A DNA stretch of 34,500 nt from Bacteriovoracaceae bacterium (GCA_020631435.1 JAHDHG010000007.1:1-34500); one strand, 5' to 3'. Counted from the stretch's first letter, positions 15,394 through 24,692 are shown. Program-made: numbers and translations. The notes: generated by a model not told the origin, from the sequence alone.

Positions 15394-17307
15394 ATGTACT
15401 GTCAAATAGCTGTCAATTTTCCAAAAATAAACTCTGTTTTAACCTATAAACTAGGTGAAGTAAAAGATGTACAGGTAGGTTCAATAGTAGAGGTTCCTCT
15501 GGGTAAAAGGTTTGCTTTAGGATGTGTGATAGAAATTTTAGAAAATGCTAATGTGGATAAGTCTATAAAATACAAAGAACTCAAAAGCTTAAGTCATGAA
15601 TATTTTAAGCTAGATAAAAATGAACTAGAAATATATAGATGGGCCTCAAAGTATTATATGTATTCTTATGGGAAATTAATTTTTGATTCTTTACCTAAGT
15701 ATATGAAAAGAATTAAGGATCCTGAATATAAACACGGGATAGCAGAAGAGATTCCTTTCAAGTTAAATGAAGACCAAAAAAATGTGATTGATAATATAAG
15801 CTTTGAAAAATTTAATCAAAGTTTAATTCACGGAGTAACTGGTTCTGGTAAAAGTTTAATTTTTCTAGAGTTAACAAAGAGGGTTTTGGCAAAAGGAAAA
15901 TCTGTTCACTATCTTCTACCAGAAATTAATTTAACCTCACAATTCTTAGATTTTTTTTCAAAGTATTTAGGGGTGAAAATCTTTTCATATCATAGTTCGA
16001 TCAAGGATTCTCAAAAATTTAATCTTTGGAGATGGTTAAAAGAAAATAAAGAACCTGTTTTAATTATAGGAGTCAGAAGTTCAATATTTCTTCCGGTAAA
16101 TAATTTAGGATTGATTATAATTGATGAGGAACATGATAAATCTTTTAAGCAAGATGATAGATGTAAGTTTAATGCCCGAGATATTGCGATTAAAAAATCT
16201 CAACTTTTAGATATTCCAGTAGTCCTTGGTAGCGCAACTCCAACTTTAGAATCATTTTATAGATTTAAAGAGAATGAAAAATTGAATTATTTTTCTTTGA
16301 AGAAGAGATTTAATTCTTCAAAACTTCCAGAAATTGAAGTCATTGATTGTCCAACAGAAGATCTTGAGACATGGCCATTTTCAGAGAAATCAATTTCAGA
16401 GATCAGAGGTAGCTTAGAGAATAATTTTCAAGTTTTAGTTTTTGTAAATAAGTTAGGTTATTCAAAATATATTCAATGTAAGGGATGTGGGTTTTCATTC
16501 GAATGTCCTAATTGTGATATAAGGCTTACAAGTTTTAAGTCTAGATCAAAACTGGAATGTTATGCTTGCTCCTATGAAGAGCTCATTCCTAAATCTTGCC
16601 CGGAATGTGGCTGCATAGATCTTCTAAATCAGGGTTTCGGTACAGAAAGAGTATTTAACTCTCTAGAAAAAGAATTTAATAATTTTAAGATTAAAAGATT
16701 CGATAGAGATGAATTAAAAAAACAAGAAGATGTTGAAAAGGTATTAGAAGAGTTTCGAAAAAAAGAGATAGATATTTTGGTAGGGACTCAAATGATTGCC
16801 AAAGGGCATAATTTTAAAAATGTTGATAAAATTATTATTTTAGGCATTGATAATTATCTTCACATTCCTGACTTTAGAACTAACGAAAAAATTTATCAGC
16901 AATTAGTCCAAGTTTCAGGAAGAGCAGGAAGATTTGGAGAAGATGCTAAAGTCATTATTCAATCAGATTTAAAACCATCTTTTTTTGATTATATTAAAAA
17001 TCATTCTTTTGATGAGTTTTATTTTTCAGAGTTAGATTTAAGGGAAAAGCTTAGTTTTCCTCCTTACTCAAAGATTATTCATATAGAAGGAAGATCAAAT
17101 GATGAGTCTAAGTTGGTTAGAGAGTTAAGTCGACTTAAGATTGGAATAGAAAAAAACATTCCAGATAGTTTTGTTAGGGGGCCTATTCCATCGATTATTA
17201 AGAAGATTGGAAATAAGTATAATTATTATCTTTATTTAAAGGATCAGAGGGTTAATTTTAATGAAGATATTAAGGGTGTTGATTTGAGGTTTAATGTTGA
17301 TCCGTAG
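15394..17307 (+). CDS. priA: Primosomal helicase PriA
   Basis: PriA is a 3'-5' DNA helicase that recognises stalled forks and reloads the replisome. The 637-residue protein has the N-terminal 3'-end binding domain, Walker A GVTGSGKS (147-154), Walker B DEEH (244-247) and the helicase motif LGSATPTLES. The eight-Cys double zinc site inserted between helicase lobes is complete (C362, C365, C371, C374, C389, C392, C402, C405). The family motif GTQMIAKGHNF and the arginine-finger region QVSGRAGRFG follow. It is about 95 residues shorter than E. coli PriA, mostly at the N-terminus and in loops. It diverges from the outer-membrane protein gene with 65 nt between starts. Confidence 0.95.
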   Translation: MYCQIAVNFPKINSVLTYKLGEVKDVQVGSIVEVPLGKRFALGCVIEILENANVDKSIKYKELKSLSHEYFKLDKNELEIYRWASKYYMYSYGKLIFDSLPKYMKRIKDPEYKHGIAEEIPFKLNEDQKNVIDNISFEKFNQSLIHGVTGSGKSLIFLELTKRVLAKGKSVHYLLPEINLTSQFLDFFSKYLGVKIFSYHSSIKDSQKFNLWRWLKENKEPVLIIGVRSSIFLPVNNLGLIIIDEEHDKSFKQDDRCKFNARDIAIKKSQLLDIPVVLGSATPTLESFYRFKENEKLNYFSLKKRFNSSKLPEIEVIDCPTEDLETWPFSEKSISEIRGSLENNFQVLVFVNKLGYSKYIQCKGCGFSFECPNCDIRLTSFKSRSKLECYACSYEELIPKSCPECGCIDLLNQGFGTERVFNSLEKEFNNFKIKRFDRDELKKQEDVEKVLEEFRKKEIDILVGTQMIAKGHNFKNVDKIIILGIDNYLHIPDFRTNEKIYQQLVQVSGRAGRFGEDAKVIIQSDLKPSFFDYIKNHSFDEFYFSELDLREKLSFPPYSKIIHIEGRSNDESKLVRELSRLKIGIEKNIPDSFVRGPIPSIIKKIGNKYNYYLYLKDQRVNFNEDIKGVDLRFNVDP

Positions 17308-17419
17308 AGCATTTACTTCCTATTATATTTTACATTGAGTACAATTTTGTGATTACTTATGAAAAATACTTAATTCTATAATCAAGAAGGGTTATAAAAT
17401 CTAAACTACCGGATAAGAT

Positions 17420-17651
17420 ATGAGTTTTTAAAAAAGTACTGGGTAAAAGTAGTAAAAAAGTTCAAAATAATTTTAAAGCTTGCTGTAAAGAGTTAAGTGA
17501 ATCTATTTCATTTCCGCCAAATAGTTTTTTCAGAGTTGAAGACAATAGCTTCCTATATTTGGCTGTCGGTTATATTGACACGGAAGAAGGGCCCGGATTT
17601 TTCGATCAGAAAGTTAATTTTTGTCCTTTTTATTCAACTGAAATTGTGTGA
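17420..17651 (+). pseudogene. Small frame-disrupted ORF (about 76 residues if the frame is restored)
   Basis: From ATG 17420 the frame stops at codon 4 (ATG AGT TTT TAA). Removing one base of the T5A6 run at 17425-17435 gives an open frame to TGA at 17649-17651. The restored product begins MSFKKVLGKSSKKVQNNF, includes YLAVGYIDTEEGPGFFDQ and ends with CPFYSTEIV, which looks like a degraded CPFCG-type zinc-ribbon end. The amino-acid composition is protein-like and the downstream part has no in-frame stop over 75 codons, yet contains no usable in-frame start. It could be a recent pseudogene, a sequencing error, or a product of slippage or +1 frameshifting at the homopolymer. Apart from this, 17308-17670 holds nothing I can identify. 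Confidence 0.5.
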
Positions 17652-17670
17652 TTTTATAATCATTATCGAA

Positions 17671-17745
17671 TGGCTGGGGTGGCAGGGATCGAACCTGCGC
17701 ATGACTGGATCAAAACCAGTTGACTTACCACTTGTCGACACCCCA
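17671..17745 (-). tRNA. tRNA-Gln (anticodon UUG)
   Basis: A complete cloverleaf reads on the minus strand. The acceptor stem TGGGGTG (5') pairs with CACCCCA (3'), followed by discriminator G and an encoded CCA. The D arm is GAC/GTC with AAGTGGTAA in the loop. The anticodon stem ACTGG/CCAGT encloses loop TTTTGAT, giving anticodon TTG. The T arm GCAGG/CCTGC has a TTCGATC loop. It lies 17 nt after the penicillin-binding protein gene in the same orientation, so it may be processed from that transcript. Confidence 0.95.
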
Positions 17746-17762
17746 ACAAATTTAAAGATATC

Positions 17763-19670
17763 TCAATTTATATCTAAAAACTCATCCCTCTGTCCAGAAT
17801 TTAAGCATTCTAGAGGTCTTAATTTTTTACCATTTCTCATGTGAATTGATTGAAATAGCTTGAAGGCCGATCCTGACCCGGATAAATTTAACTTTTTATC
17901 TGTCCTGTCTCCATCTATTCCAACCCAAATAACTTTCATTTTTTCATCATCAATAGTGATAAACCAATTATCTAAGGAGTTATTAGTTGTTCCCGTTTTT
18001 CCAAAAAACTCTAATCTGGAAAGTTCGGAGTTAACGGAGTTTTTTAAAGTATTTTCGATGGGATTATTGAGAATAAAATATACTCTCCTATCATTTAAAC
18101 ATTCCTGGTTTTTAAAATTTCTATAAATTTCAAAAATTTCAGGAAATCCTAGCTCTAAAGAGCCAAGAATTTGAGAAGGATACTCTCTCAAAGGTCTTTT
18201 GAAATCTTTTGTATATTTTTCAAATTCTTTTTCTACTTTATCAAAACCAAAGTCTCTTACCTTCCTAACAATAGGAATATTTCTTGATTCTTTTAAGGCC
18301 CGATCAAGGCTTATAAAGTCAGAGTAAAATTTTCTATCTCTAGGTACCCAAGACCCTGAAGGTAAAACTATTTCCACTGGAGCAGTAGAAATTTCTTCAA
18401 ACGAAGCAACTCCATTATTTAGCATGATTTGATAAAATATAGGCTTAAGTATACTTCCAACTTGTTTTTTCTTCTTTAAAAATTCGATTGAGTCTAGCTC
18501 AAGTTTAGAAAAATAATTCAAGTCGCAATATCTTTGATCACATCTAAAGGAATTTTCATAATATTTTACAGAAATATCTTCATTATTATTTTTTATAAAT
18601 TTTAAAGACTCATCATGAGTTATAAAATTATTAATAAAGTCTTCTTCTTTGGATGCGAAAGCATAAGCTTTAAATTTGGTATCTTTATTTTTATTTTTTA
18701 TGATTTCTTCCCATTTATACCAATCTTCCTCTTCCCATAAAGATTCATCTAGCTTAGAAATCATCTTTTTGGAAACTAAGTTTTTATAAAGGGAAATGGT
18801 TCTTTTTTTTAACTTCTCTAAATTTTTAAGCGGATGATAAGAATAAGGGCCTTTAAGCATAGAGCTTAAAATGATTGCCTCAAAACTACTAAGTTGACTT
18901 GGATCTTTTGAAAAATAAAGTTTGCTTGCGGCCATTACTCCCTTAATACTTATCCCGGCCAAGCTACCCCAGCTTACTTCATTAAAATAAGCTTGCAATA
19001 TTTCTTCTTTCGAATATTTTGATTCGATATAAATCGCCATGATGGCTTCTTTAATTTTTCTGGTGATGCTTTTTGAATTTGTGAGAAATAGATTCTTTAC
19101 TAACTGTTGCGTTAAAGTGGATCCACCCTGAACAAAACTTCCAGCTTTGATATCAACAATAATTGCTCTTAATATTGAAATTGGATCAATGCCTTGATGA
19201 TCTAAGAATCTAAAATCTTCTATTCCAATTAAGCCTCTCCATAAAACAGAAGGTAAATTAGAAAAATGAATCCTTCTTTGAAGACAATTAACTAGTTCAC
19301 AATGATTAACTTTTTCTATTTCAAAACTTAGAGGATTTAAAACTTTAAATTGAGTTTTTGAGATCTCAGTTAAGTTGCTAAAATAAACATTATCTTCCAC
19401 CCACTTATTGGTTTCTTTAATACTTGAAAAGAGTTCTAGGAAGTTTAGATCTTTAATATTTAAATAACTGTCTGTTTCAAAAACAATAGAATGATGGATT
19501 TCTTTTTCAAAAGTTTCTTTTTTTAAAGAGAATGTTCCAGATTTATTCAGGTCATTTATAAGGCTAAACGTGTAGATGACCCCCAAGAGTATTCCTAGGA
19601 AGATGATCAAAAAAAGAAATTTCAAAATCTTTACAATAACGCGAAAAGTCATTTCATTGCCAGTACTCAT
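17763..19670 (-). CDS. Bifunctional class A penicillin-binding protein
   Basis: This inner-membrane enzyme polymerises glycan strands and cross-links peptides in peptidoglycan. The 635 residues comprise a cytoplasmic tail, one membrane helix (about 12-38), a GT51 transglycosylase domain and a transpeptidase domain. The GT51 domain has catalytic Glu151 in GIEDFRFLDHQGID and GGSTLTQQLVKN (182-193). The transpeptidase has nucleophile Ser406 in SILK, then SRN (462-464) and KTGTT (558-562). It is shorter than E. coli PBP1a/1b (about 800-850) and has no obvious extra domains such as UB2H or OB. Which PBP1 subtype it is cannot be decided from this. It diverges from the porin-like gene with about 50 nt between starts. 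Confidence 0.9.
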   Translation of the reverse strand: MSTGNEMTFRVIVKILKFLFLIIFLGILLGVIYTFSLINDLNKSGTFSLKKETFEKEIHHSIVFETDSYLNIKDLNFLELFSSIKETNKWVEDNVYFSNLTEISKTQFKVLNPLSFEIEKVNHCELVNCLQRRIHFSNLPSVLWRGLIGIEDFRFLDHQGIDPISILRAIIVDIKAGSFVQGGSTLTQQLVKNLFLTNSKSITRKIKEAIMAIYIESKYSKEEILQAYFNEVSWGSLAGISIKGVMAASKLYFSKDPSQLSSFEAIILSSMLKGPYSYHPLKNLEKLKKRTISLYKNLVSKKMISKLDESLWEEEDWYKWEEIIKNKNKDTKFKAYAFASKEEDFINNFITHDESLKFIKNNNEDISVKYYENSFRCDQRYCDLNYFSKLELDSIEFLKKKKQVGSILKPIFYQIMLNNGVASFEEISTAPVEIVLPSGSWVPRDRKFYSDFISLDRALKESRNIPIVRKVRDFGFDKVEKEFEKYTKDFKRPLREYPSQILGSLELGFPEIFEIYRNFKNQECLNDRRVYFILNNPIENTLKNSVNSELSRLEFFGKTGTTNNSLDNWFITIDDEKMKVIWVGIDGDRTDKKLNLSGSGSAFKLFQSIHMRNGKKLRPLECLNSGQRDEFLDIN

Positions 19671-19708
19671 TCAATTACATAATATTTCTGTAGTTAATTA
19701 ATATACTA

Positions 19709-19714
19709 TAGGAG
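19709..19714 (+). promoter_or_regulatory. Ribosome binding site that fixes the start of the porin-like gene
   Basis: TAGGAG ends 1 nt before the TTG at 19716 but 7 nt before the in-frame TTG at 19722. The second is at normal spacing and is therefore taken as the start codon. Confidence 0.65.
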
Positions 19715-19721
19715 ATTGCGA

Positions 19722-21164
19722 TTGAAATCCCACATTTTTATTGTTTTGAGTTTCTTACTATCTTTATCAAGCTTTGCGACTACTGCTAATTTTAAAGGAT
19801 CAATTGCTGTTGAGACTTCAAGAATTCACGATTACAAGAGAGCAGACAAGGCAACCGGTGCTCCTTTTGCTTTTGGATCAGGAAGCGAAGAAGTTTTTGG
19901 AAACTCTGATAACGCAGAAATTCAATCCTTTATTTTCAGGTTAAATCCTGAGCTTATTATTAATGATCACGTGACAGTTTTCTCTGAATTGTCTTCTGGT
20001 CATGCTAGAGGTGGAAAGATTGGTGGAAATGGAAATACAGCAAACCAAGTTGGAAATTTTGGAGGAAGATTTTTTCAATCAGCACCTACAAGTGACGATA
20101 CTCTTCATATCAATCAAGCTTATATGGAAATTTATTCTGATATCGCCACTTTTAAAGTCGGTAGGTTTGCAAAGCATTGGGGGCTTGGTGCGGTTTTAAA
20201 TAATGGATCAAATGCAATGGATAGATTCATTTCTAGATATGATGGGATTGAAGGGCAATTTAGTGTTGGTAAATTATTTGTTACTCCTTATTGGTCAAAG
20301 ACAGATGGAACTCTTCATCATTTATCTGGATCAGTTAGAGATATGGGTGTTTCTGTTTTATACGATGATACAAATAATGATATGCAATTAGGTCTTCTTT
20401 GGAGTGAAAGAAAAGCAGGAAGTAGAGCGGGTTCAATGCAGCAATTTAACGGAACTCTTTTGCCTGTGAACGTAAGCGAATCAAGTATTAGAATGTTTGA
20501 TTTTTTCTATAAAAAAGACTGGAAAAATTTTGGTTTTGGTTTAGAGGTTCCATATCTTGATGGAGATGGTGCAAGTAATCTTTACGGAACAGCTGGCAGC
20601 ACAGATGGAATTCAATCAATTTCAGTAATTTTTGAAAGTTATTTCAATGTGAATTCAAATTTCTCTTTAGATTTTAAAGCAGGAATGGTGAGTGGAGATG
20701 ATTCTAGTAAAGAATTTTCTGCAATGTACTTAAATAATAATTACAAACTTGCAGAGCTTTTATTTTCTTATAACTTGCACGCTGTTGAAAATTCTCAGTT
20801 TAATGTTTTTGATGCCGCTGTAACGAATGCTACTTACGCAAAACTTGGTATGAATTATACTAAGGGCCAATGGACATGGAAGCTTGGACTTCTTTGGGCC
20901 AAGGCAAATGAAACTGCAGAGTCTGGTAAGCAAGCTTGGAATCATGATTTAGGATATGCTTATACTGCTGCTGCTAATCAAGATAGTGACTTAGGAATTG
21001 AAGCAGATCTTGGTTTTGATTATCAGTGGAATCCAAATTTAATGCTAAGTGGTTTTTTAAGTTATTATATGGTTGGAGATTATTACGCTTTTACCAATAC
21101 GGGTGCCAACCTTGATACTAAGAATCAGATAGGTGGCGGTTTAAGACTTGCTTTAGATTTCTAG
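19722..21164 (+). CDS. Porin-like outer-membrane beta-barrel protein
   Basis: The 480-residue product (TTG start chosen from ribosome binding site spacing) has a clear signal peptide, MKSHIFIVLSFLLSLSSFA. The mature part is a typical large barrel: many amphipathic strands with periplasmic turns, Gly/Asn-rich loops (for example GHARGGKIGGNGNTANQVG), and a C-terminal strand ending in Phe (GGGLRLALDF), the BAM recognition signature. FKVGRFAKHWGLGAVL resembles the early barrel strands of alginate-export or phosphate-selective porin-like families. The substrate is unknown. Compared with its neighbours it is richer in Gly and Asp and uses more GC, as highly expressed porins often do. The last 4 nt overlap the end of the convergent gene. 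Confidence 0.75.
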   Translation: MKSHIFIVLSFLLSLSSFATTANFKGSIAVETSRIHDYKRADKATGAPFAFGSGSEEVFGNSDNAEIQSFIFRLNPELIINDHVTVFSELSSGHARGGKIGGNGNTANQVGNFGGRFFQSAPTSDDTLHINQAYMEIYSDIATFKVGRFAKHWGLGAVLNNGSNAMDRFISRYDGIEGQFSVGKLFVTPYWSKTDGTLHHLSGSVRDMGVSVLYDDTNNDMQLGLLWSERKAGSRAGSMQQFNGTLLPVNVSESSIRMFDFFYKKDWKNFGFGLEVPYLDGDGASNLYGTAGSTDGIQSISVIFESYFNVNSNFSLDFKAGMVSGDDSSKEFSAMYLNNNYKLAELLFSYNLHAVENSQFNVFDAAVTNATYAKLGMNYTKGQWTWKLGLLWAKANETAESGKQAWNHDLGYAYTAAANQDSDLGIEADLGFDYQWNPNLMLSGFLSYYMVGDYYAFTNTGANLDTKNQIGGGLRLALDF

Positions 21165-24100
21165 TTAAATGGGCTAAAGGGCTGATTTCCGTTAAAGCCA
21201 TAATTATTATATCCTGTTTGGCTAAATGAATCAGAGATATATTCATTTTGAATTGCTCCGCCTAGAGAAAGATTTGTAAGTCCTTCTCCGAAAGGTGTGT
21301 ATAGAGAACTCTCATTTCTATAGTTCTGTAGTGTAATGTTCGCAATCTGTTGACTTGCTAATCTGTTTTGTTCCATGGTGTTTGATAGAATTTGGTACAT
21401 ATTATCAAGCTCAGTATTTAAGAAGTCTATGCTGGATATAGAAGAGGAGGTGTCAGCTGTCTTTGCATCAGCAAACTCTTCAAGCTTGTTTTTTTCTTTG
21501 TAATAATCATAAAATTCACCAATGGTTTGATCATCTTGAGTTACCTTTGGAACCGAGTTTTTACATTCGTCTCTGTAATCTTTTTCTTTTAATAACTTAT
21601 CTCTTCTTTTCTCAAGAAATTTAATTCTTTGATTTAGCCCCTTATCATCATCTTCACTAAATTCAACAGAGCTTATTGGCTTAAAAACTTCTTCTTCGTT
21701 AATTTCAACATCTTCATCTTTTTTAATATCATTTAGATCTCTTAATTTTTTAAGTTGGCTTAAATGGAAATCAGTTTTCTCTACAGAGAGTTCACAGTTG
21801 ATAATTTGATCAATGGCCTTACATTTATTTAGTTTGCTTTCTAATTCTTTTTTATCGCTTTTGATGTTGTCTAAATTGTTCGAGTTGTTAATGTCAGTAA
21901 TTTTAGTAATACCTCTTAATGTTCCAATCGCATCTAAAAGATTTTTTTGAATGCTTGAATCTTTGACATACATTGCAGAGTTTTCTAACTTTTGAAGATT
22001 TGATTTTGAATATTTATTTTTAACATAATTTACAATTTTGATATATCTAGCTTTTGATTTTCCTTTGTTACCATTTGTTTCAGAATGATAAGTAGCATGG
22101 GAAGCAGATAATTTGCTTAATATCTTATTAGCTTGAGAATTTATCTTGTTTGCAAAATCTTCAGTGGAAAGATTTCCAATATTTTCAATTTGATTTGATA
22201 ATGAGTTTAGTTGTAATTTTTTTCTAAATTCTTGAAGATCTTTTGTTGGTATGTCTTCAGCAGAGCATTCTCTAGGATCTATGTCTGAAATTTTAATTCC
22301 TTTACTTTTATTATTTGGAACTTTGCTGTCAATGATTTCATTGTCTTCACCTAGCTTTATATAGATATCTTCAAAAACATCGGTAAAATCACCAGTGATT
22401 AAAGATCTTGGGTCAAGGCAATTTACAATATTACTAATTTCATCATCTTTATCTAAGATAAGGCTTGCATCATAACTTTCGCCTCCTCCAAAGCAAGCTT
22501 CTTTTTGTTTTGGATCATCAAATGCAGGGATATGAATAAGGTTATCTAGTGAATCATAATCATTAAAATCAAAATCTTTTGAAGATTTTTCAAGATTTAA
22601 ATCCTTCATTATTGCATTGTTTAATCTATTCGATCTGCTTTCTTTGGTGCCTTCTTTGTCTTTAAATAAATCTGTGAATTTATTAAAAATATTACCTCTA
22701 GCTTTTTTATTAACATTAAATTTTTCAATATTCTCAGTATAATCTTTTAAGCAATTTCCAATTAAAGAGCTAGGGTCAAATGTATCATCTGTATTAATAA
22801 TTTTTTGGAATTTTTTAGATTTAGATTTAAAAAAAGCAGAATAAATATTTATGTCGCCTCCTCCTTGAATATTGTCGGCTTCAATCTCGTTAAGACAATT
22901 CTTTGGAAAACCTTTGAAGGAAACTTTTAACTGGCTACTTCCAATTGGTTTATGCATCTCTATTTTAGGGAGAGAGTTCTCACTGTCTAATTGCTTTATT
23001 AGATAAGCAATTTGAGCCTCATAATCGTTATTTTTGTTCTTTTGTGATTGATCTAAAAGATTTTCTATAGAAGCCTTCAGCTTGTCTTTTATTTCTTCGT
23101 TCATCTTATTAGCAAATTGACTCATCGCTTGTAATGAAGCAGTTTTATAATCTTCCTTTTCAAAACATCGTCTTGGCACTGATTCTTCAAAGCATATTAC
23201 TTGTTCATCATCGACATTTTCTTTTACTGCCCAAGTGGGATTGATTTTAATCCATCCACTTGGCTTGGGTTTTGAGCAATCTTCTGGGTTTTTGATTATA
23301 TTTATTGAAGTATTTTCTTCACTTGAAACAGAGGTGTTTTCATCTGAGCTATCGCTTGTTTCGCCTATGTTATTTTTATTAATAGAAGCAACGTTTCTAT
23401 CAGTCTTTTCTTCACTACTCTCATTGAAGAGCTCTTTAATTAATTCTTTTTCATCAGTAGCCTCTACATTACCTTTATTATTTGAAACTATGATGGGGTC
23501 ATCGTATTCATCTGATCCACCAGAAGAGTCTGTAACTCCATTGCTATCCGAATCATATTCTCCTAAGCTAATTTGGCTTGAAGGTTTATTGAATACATTT
23601 AATTCATCAAATTGAATAGAGTTTGGATAAAAGTTAGCCGTTCTGTAGTTATAGGAATTTGGGAACAATATATCATTTGGTGCAAAAGTTGGTGTGTCTC
23701 TAGGATTTTTTCTTTTGTTTAATGAGTATAGCCAAGGATTTGTATTATTGCTCGCTCCTGTAAAATTTAGAGAGCCTGCATTATTGTTCTGATCCTTGGT
23801 TCTAGTTGCAATTTTTTCTTCATTAAATTCAATTGTATTTATCTTGGGTGCTTTTGAAATACTTGTTTTCTCTATTGCTTTAATTTCTTTGGTAATATTA
23901 AGTTCGTCTTCGATAAATTTACTACTTACTGTTTTATAATCAGAAGGATCATTGTCAGCTTCAGCAGGATTGTCTTTTCTGTTTTCTAAATATTTTATTC
24001 CCGCCTCAGTAAGATAAGGTTTCCCATTAATTATTTTATGAAGATTATCACCTGAATTATTTGTCAATGGTAATTGATATGAATATCTAAAAAGGTGTTC

Positions 24101-24385
24101 TAGTTTTGCTGGTTCAATCTGAAGATTTCCTTTCTTCTCTTCTGCAATAATCATTGAAGCGATTTGTCTTTTTTTAATTCTTTTTAAGTGATTTAATTTT
24201 TTTTCTTTAAATTCTTTTCGATCTTTAGATATAGTTTCTAATTCTTTTTCTGTTTGAGAAATTTCGTCATTCGTTCTTTGTATTGCTTTAGCTAAAGGCG
24301 AGTCAGGCATTTTAAAGTTGGAAGAACCAGATAACCCATAGGTATTAAGAGTAAATAAAAAAATAAATGTGATTATTATATTCAC
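21161..24385 (-). CDS. Large secreted coiled-coil, Asn/Ser/Glu/Lys-rich protein of unknown function
   Basis: This 1,074-residue protein starts at GTG 24385, which gives a signal peptide (MNIIITFIFLFTLNTYGLS). Charged coiled-coil segments occur at about 33-75 (EISQTEKELETISKDRKEF) and near 930-970 (LNQRIKFLEKRRDKLLKEK). A Ser/Glu/Asn-rich disordered stretch spans about 265-370. Scattered single Cys lie in the middle and C-terminal third (for example NCLKDYT, ACFGGG, NCLDP). The C-terminus is Asn/Gly/Phe-rich and ends PFSPFN. I recognise no domain. It carries a sigma-28-like promoter immediately before the GTG and diverges from the first Cys-rich lipoprotein, which has a similar promoter. The two may therefore be co-regulated surface or periplasmic proteins. 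It converges with the porin-like gene, overlapping by 4 nt. Confidence 0.8.
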   Translation of the reverse strand: MNIIITFIFLFTLNTYGLSGSSNFKMPDSPLAKAIQRTNDEISQTEKELETISKDRKEFKEKKLNHLKRIKKRQIASMIIAEEKKGNLQIEPAKLEHLFRYSYQLPLTNNSGDNLHKIINGKPYLTEAGIKYLENRKDNPAEADNDPSDYKTVSSKFIEDELNITKEIKAIEKTSISKAPKINTIEFNEEKIATRTKDQNNNAGSLNFTGASNNTNPWLYSLNKRKNPRDTPTFAPNDILFPNSYNYRTANFYPNSIQFDELNVFNKPSSQISLGEYDSDSNGVTDSSGGSDEYDDPIIVSNNKGNVEATDEKELIKELFNESSEEKTDRNVASINKNNIGETSDSSDENTSVSSEENTSINIIKNPEDCSKPKPSGWIKINPTWAVKENVDDEQVICFEESVPRRCFEKEDYKTASLQAMSQFANKMNEEIKDKLKASIENLLDQSQKNKNNDYEAQIAYLIKQLDSENSLPKIEMHKPIGSSQLKVSFKGFPKNCLNEIEADNIQGGGDINIYSAFFKSKSKKFQKIINTDDTFDPSSLIGNCLKDYTENIEKFNVNKKARGNIFNKFTDLFKDKEGTKESRSNRLNNAIMKDLNLEKSSKDFDFNDYDSLDNLIHIPAFDDPKQKEACFGGGESYDASLILDKDDEISNIVNCLDPRSLITGDFTDVFEDIYIKLGEDNEIIDSKVPNNKSKGIKISDIDPRECSAEDIPTKDLQEFRKKLQLNSLSNQIENIGNLSTEDFANKINSQANKILSKLSASHATYHSETNGNKGKSKARYIKIVNYVKNKYSKSNLQKLENSAMYVKDSSIQKNLLDAIGTLRGITKITDINNSNNLDNIKSDKKELESKLNKCKAIDQIINCELSVEKTDFHLSQLKKLRDLNDIKKDEDVEINEEEVFKPISSVEFSEDDDKGLNQRIKFLEKRRDKLLKEKDYRDECKNSVPKVTQDDQTIGEFYDYYKEKNKLEEFADAKTADTSSSISSIDFLNTELDNMYQILSNTMEQNRLASQQIANITLQNYRNESSLYTPFGEGLTNLSLGGAIQNEYISDSFSQTGYNNYGFNGNQPFSPFN

Positions 24386-24391
24386 GTATAT

Positions 24392-24418
24392 TGATCGGAA
24401 TTTTTTAACATTGCTTTA
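24392..24418 (-). promoter_or_regulatory. FliA (sigma-28)-like promoter of the 1,074-residue protein gene
   Basis: On the minus strand TAAAGCAA (24418 to 24411), an 11-nt spacer, and TCCGATCA (24399 to 24392) resemble the FliA consensus TAAAGTTT-N11-GCCGATAA, with 5 and 6 of 8 matches and exact spacing. The GTG start lies 6 nt downstream, so the mRNA would be leaderless. The call is a consensus match only. Confidence 0.5.
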
Positions 24419-24556
24419 ATTTATCAAGAATGGAAAAGTGACAATTCATTTTGCTATTTAAAAATCATAAAACCTTTATGTTTTTGCCTACCTTTTTTGT
24501 ATGTTTTTATATAAACCCTTGAAATTACGATTTAATTTTAAATCCAAGTATTTTGC

Positions 24557-24584
24557 TAAAGTAATTATTTTTTTACTCCGATAA
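24557..24584 (+). promoter_or_regulatory. FliA (sigma-28)-like promoter of Cys-rich lipoprotein 1
   Basis: TAAAGTAA (24557-24564), a 12-nt T-rich spacer and TCCGATAA (24577-24584) match FliA half-sites at 6 and 7 of 8 positions, with spacing one longer than canonical. A transcript starting near 24591 would have a 60-100 nt leader. The rest of the 268-nt divergent region (24386-24653) is AT-rich with no other feature I can support. Confidence 0.5.
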
Positions 24585-24692
24585 TAAAACTGTAGTACGT
24601 AAGTCGGTCAAAAAATCGAAGACTATAAATTTATATAAAAAGAGGCTAGAATTATGGGGACATTAATTTCTATACTTCACGAAAAGGACTTT

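Noticed and set aside
17497-17844. Open frame of 115 codons on the plus strand
   Set aside because: It crosses the complement of the tRNA-Gln gene and the end of the penicillin-binding protein gene in another frame; its sequence has no domain or coding pattern.
23235-23615. 126-codon frame antisense to the 1,074-residue protein
   Set aside because: It mirrors the Ser/Glu-rich low-complexity segment, giving a Leu/Phe/Ser-rich pseudo-membrane sequence without start signals.
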